Shown in pieces: positions 4,538 to 6,487 of a stretch of 6,487 nucleotides of DNA. A model generated the notes under the pieces. The model was not told the DNA's origin, ran no database searches, and saw only the letters and a list, made by a program, of their open reading frames with translations. Position 1 is the first letter of the stretch; every line of letters starts with the position of its first letter. Position numbers and translations under genes: made by a program. Source of the DNA: Cyanobacteria bacterium OH_CFB_184 (GTDB lineage Bacteria > Cyanobacteriota > Vampirovibrionia > Gastranaerophilales > Gastranaerophilaceae); the NCBI GenBank assembly GCA_023414155.1, contig JAEZOG010000240.1, positions 1 through 6,487 of the forward strand, given 5' to 3'.

Positions 4538-6013
4538 ATGACTAAAGAACATAAGTTCACAGCTTTCGGAAAAAATGATATTAGAGGGATTTATTCAGAG
4601 GATATAACAGAAGAATTATTTTATTACGTAGGAAAAGCCTATATTAAATATATTGTTCAGAACACAGGTGAACAGCCAAAAGACATTTGGGTAACTGTTG
4701 TTAGAGATGCAAGACTTCACTCTGTTCCGTTGACAAATTCATTGATAAAAGGTGTTACTCATATGGGAGCAAACGTCATTGATTTAGGTTTGGCACCGAC
4801 TCCTATCGGTTATTTCTCTGAATTTGCTGGTATTCCTGAATCTATTACTAATGGCAAGCAGATCAAAGGTTCTTTAATCGTTACAGCAAGCCACAATCCT
4901 AGTGAGTACAACGGATTAAAAATGACTTTTAATAAAGCTTCTATAACCGAGAAAGAGATTAAAAAAGTTAAAGAATTAACTATAGAGCAGATTTCTAAAG
5001 ACGAAATTTCTCCAAAATATGGAATAACTACTAAATACGATATTATACCGGAATACATCGATGTTATGTGTAAAAACTTCCCTAATATCGGAAAAGGAAT
5101 CAAAGTAGTTGTAGATAGTGCAAACGCTACAGGCGGTGTTGTTGCTCCTAAATTATACAGAGAGCTTGGCGCTGAAGTTATTGAATTGTATTCTGAACCA
5201 GATGGTAATTTCCCTAATCATCACCCAAACCCTAGTGATGAAAAAACATTGACTGATATAAAAGCAAAAGTAAAAGAAGTTGGAGCAGATTTAGGTATAG
5301 CTTTTGACGGTGATTCTGACCGTATAGGTGCTGTTGACTCTTCTGGAAATGCATTAACAGGCGATAAGCTTTTGTTAGTTTATGCTATGGATGTGATTTC
5401 TGACCTAGTTAAAAGAGGTGAGAAACCTACCATAGTGTCGGAGGTCAAATGTTCTCAAGTATTATATGATACTATTGAAGAAAATGGCGCAAATGCCGTT
5501 ATGTGCAAGACTGGGCACGGTTATATCAAGAGCAAAATGAAAGAGACTAATGCAATTTTGGCAGGAGAAATGAGCGGTCACATGTTTTTCAAAGATAGAT
5601 ATTACGGCTTTGATGATGCTATATATGCAGGCTGCCGTATAATTGAAATAATCGCGAAAAATAAAAATCAAAACAGTAATTTTAAATTAGAGGATATGCT
5701 TGATCCATTTTCAAAAGTTCATACTTCAAGTGAAGTCAGATTCCATTGTCCAAATGAACTTAAAGCTCCTGTATTAGAAGACTTAACTCAAAAAATTGAA
5801 TTTGGAGAAAAAATATTTTCTGATCCTATAAAAGCAATTATTACTTTAGACGGGTTAAGAATTATTTTTAATGATGGTTTTGCTCTTATTCGTCAGAGCA
5901 ATACAGAGCCTGTTTTTACGCTTCGTTTTGAGGCTAAGACCGAGCAAAAAGCAAATAGTTACAAAGAAGCAATGATAAAATCATTAGAACAATCTATAGA
6001 AAAATGTAAATAG
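4538..6013 (+). CDS. Phosphomannomutase/phosphoglucomutase (alpha-D-phosphohexomutase superfamily)
   Basis: The enzyme interconverts hexose 1- and 6-phosphates in the cytoplasm and feeds sugar-nucleotide, polysaccharide and glycogen routes. All four active-site elements of the superfamily are present: the phosphoserine loop TASHNP with S118, the Mg-binding loop DGDSDR (257-262), the sugar-specificity loop GEMSGH (343-348) and the phosphate loop RQSNTEP (452-458). GKNDIRGIY (11-19) and DSANATGG mark domains 1 and 2. GEMSGH is typical of the bifunctional PMM/PGM group (AlgC/ManB, COG1109) and differs from GlmM, but mannose versus glucose preference cannot be read here. At 491 residues it is slightly longer than the usual 450-465. 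The ATG has AGGAG (4528-4532) 5 nt upstream. It is followed after 11 nt by sppA, so the two are likely co-transcribed. Confidence 0.95.
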   Translation: MTKEHKFTAFGKNDIRGIYSEDITEELFYYVGKAYIKYIVQNTGEQPKDIWVTVVRDARLHSVPLTNSLIKGVTHMGANVIDLGLAPTPIGYFSEFAGIPESITNGKQIKGSLIVTASHNPSEYNGLKMTFNKASITEKEIKKVKELTIEQISKDEISPKYGITTKYDIIPEYIDVMCKNFPNIGKGIKVVVDSANATGGVVAPKLYRELGAEVIELYSEPDGNFPNHHPNPSDEKTLTDIKAKVKEVGADLGIAFDGDSDRIGAVDSSGNALTGDKLLLVYAMDVISDLVKRGEKPTIVSEVKCSQVLYDTIEENGANAVMCKTGHGYIKSKMKETNAILAGEMSGHMFFKDRYYGFDDAIYAGCRIIEIIAKNKNQNSNFKLEDMLDPFSKVHTSSEVRFHCPNELKAPVLEDLTQKIEFGEKIFSDPIKAIITLDGLRIIFNDGFALIRQSNTEPVFTLRFEAKTEQKANSYKEAMIKSLEQSIEKCK

Positions 6014-6024
6014 AAGAGGGAAAA

Positions 6025-6487
6025 ATGAATAAAAGCTATATCGCTCTATCACTCGTAGTGATGTGTTTATTTTGTTTGTTAGTAGGTATTGTCAACTCAA
6101 ATAAGAGTTTGACTTATTATAACGACAAAAAAACTAAAAAGGTGACTTCGGCATTGATTACAACAGCCAGTAAAATAGCTGTAATCAACATTGATGGCGT
6201 TATAGATTCTAATATGAGGGCTTCAGCTTTTAAAAATGAATTCTGTGCCCAAAATGCCTTAAAATCTCTCAAGCTTGCAGGTAAAGACCCAGAAATCAAA
6301 GTGATTATAATAAAAATTAATTCTCCAGGTGGTACTGTAGCTATGTCACAGAGTATTTATAATGAGGTTTTGAGAATAAGAAAAACAAAACCTGTAGTTG
6401 TTGCTATGGAAGACTTAGCTGCTAGTGGTGGATATTATATTGCAAGTGCTGCAGACAGGATATATGCATTAGAAGGCACTTTAACAG
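6025..6487 (+). CDS. sppA: Signal peptide peptidase SppA (S49 serine protease), 3' end outside the window
   Basis: SppA is a membrane-anchored serine protease that degrades signal peptides left after protein export. The visible 154 residues contain an N-terminal membrane anchor (about 5-24), the first strand IAVINIDGVID (51-61), the INSPGGTV segment (98-105) that forms the oxyanion region, and the nucleophile motif AASGGYYIASAAD with Ser134. The catalytic Lys, expected some 50 residues further on, is beyond the right edge, as is the GS(I/L)GV sequence that usually follows GTLT. The spacing fits the short single-domain (36K-type) SppA. The ATG at 6025 has AAGAGGG 4 nt upstream. It lies 11 nt after the hexose-phosphate mutase gene in the same operon. 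Confidence 0.95.
   Translation, partial: MNKSYIALSLVVMCLFCLLVGIVNSNKSLTYYNDKKTKKVTSALITTASKIAVINIDGVIDSNMRASAFKNEFCAQNALKSLKLAGKDPEIKVIIIKINSPGGTVAMSQSIYNEVLRIRKTKPVVVAMEDLAASGGYYIASAADRIYALEGTLT

Overview
This is an AT-rich bacterial window with compact genes, mostly clear Shine-Dalgarno (SD) sites and short intrinsic terminators. The best guess for the source is a gut Vampirovibrionia / Candidatus Melainabacteria (Gastranaerophilales-type) genome. The basis is AT richness, a small protein with an N-terminal TPTFKS stretch of a kind I associate with that lineage, and a mix of cyanobacteria/Gram-negative-like domains (a MshEN-type domain, SppA). This assignment is an inference: no rRNA or marker gene settles it.

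Layout. At the left edge is the N-terminus of a minus-strand gene, probably 8-amino-7-oxononanoate synthase (bioF). An orphan 93-aa protein with a TTG start follows, closed by a strong hairpin terminator. An extended -10 promoter lies in the tail of that terminator, only 6 nt before the ATG of an 87-aa MshEN-like domain protein. That gene overlaps by 29 nt an exported calcineurin-like metallophosphoesterase, so the two form a translationally coupled pair. A bidirectional terminator separates this pair from a convergent DNA-binding protein with two XRE-like helix-turn-helix units.

Divergent from the regulator is pth (peptidyl-tRNA hydrolase). After pth comes about 320 bp of non-coding DNA. It holds two copies of one 23-bp palindrome (TAAAGTG-N9-CACTTTA), one upstream of and one just downstream from a good sigma70 promoter that drives a 92-aa orphan protein. 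That protein gene converges, with 2 nt between stop codons, on a lone CUT1-type sugar ABC transporter permease. The permease is divergent from an operon of a phosphomannomutase/phosphoglucomutase and sppA (signal peptide peptidase, cut by the right edge). Their two promoters appear to share one symmetric -10 region.

Functionally the window mixes housekeeping (pth, sppA, hexose-phosphate mutase, probable biotin synthesis) with lineage-specific small genes. Sugar uptake and hexose-phosphate interconversion sit back to back, which fits envelope-polysaccharide or central sugar metabolism. The least explained parts are the duplicated operator with its 92-aa target, the MshEN/phosphoesterase pair with its possible leaderless start, and the tandem-HTH regulator.
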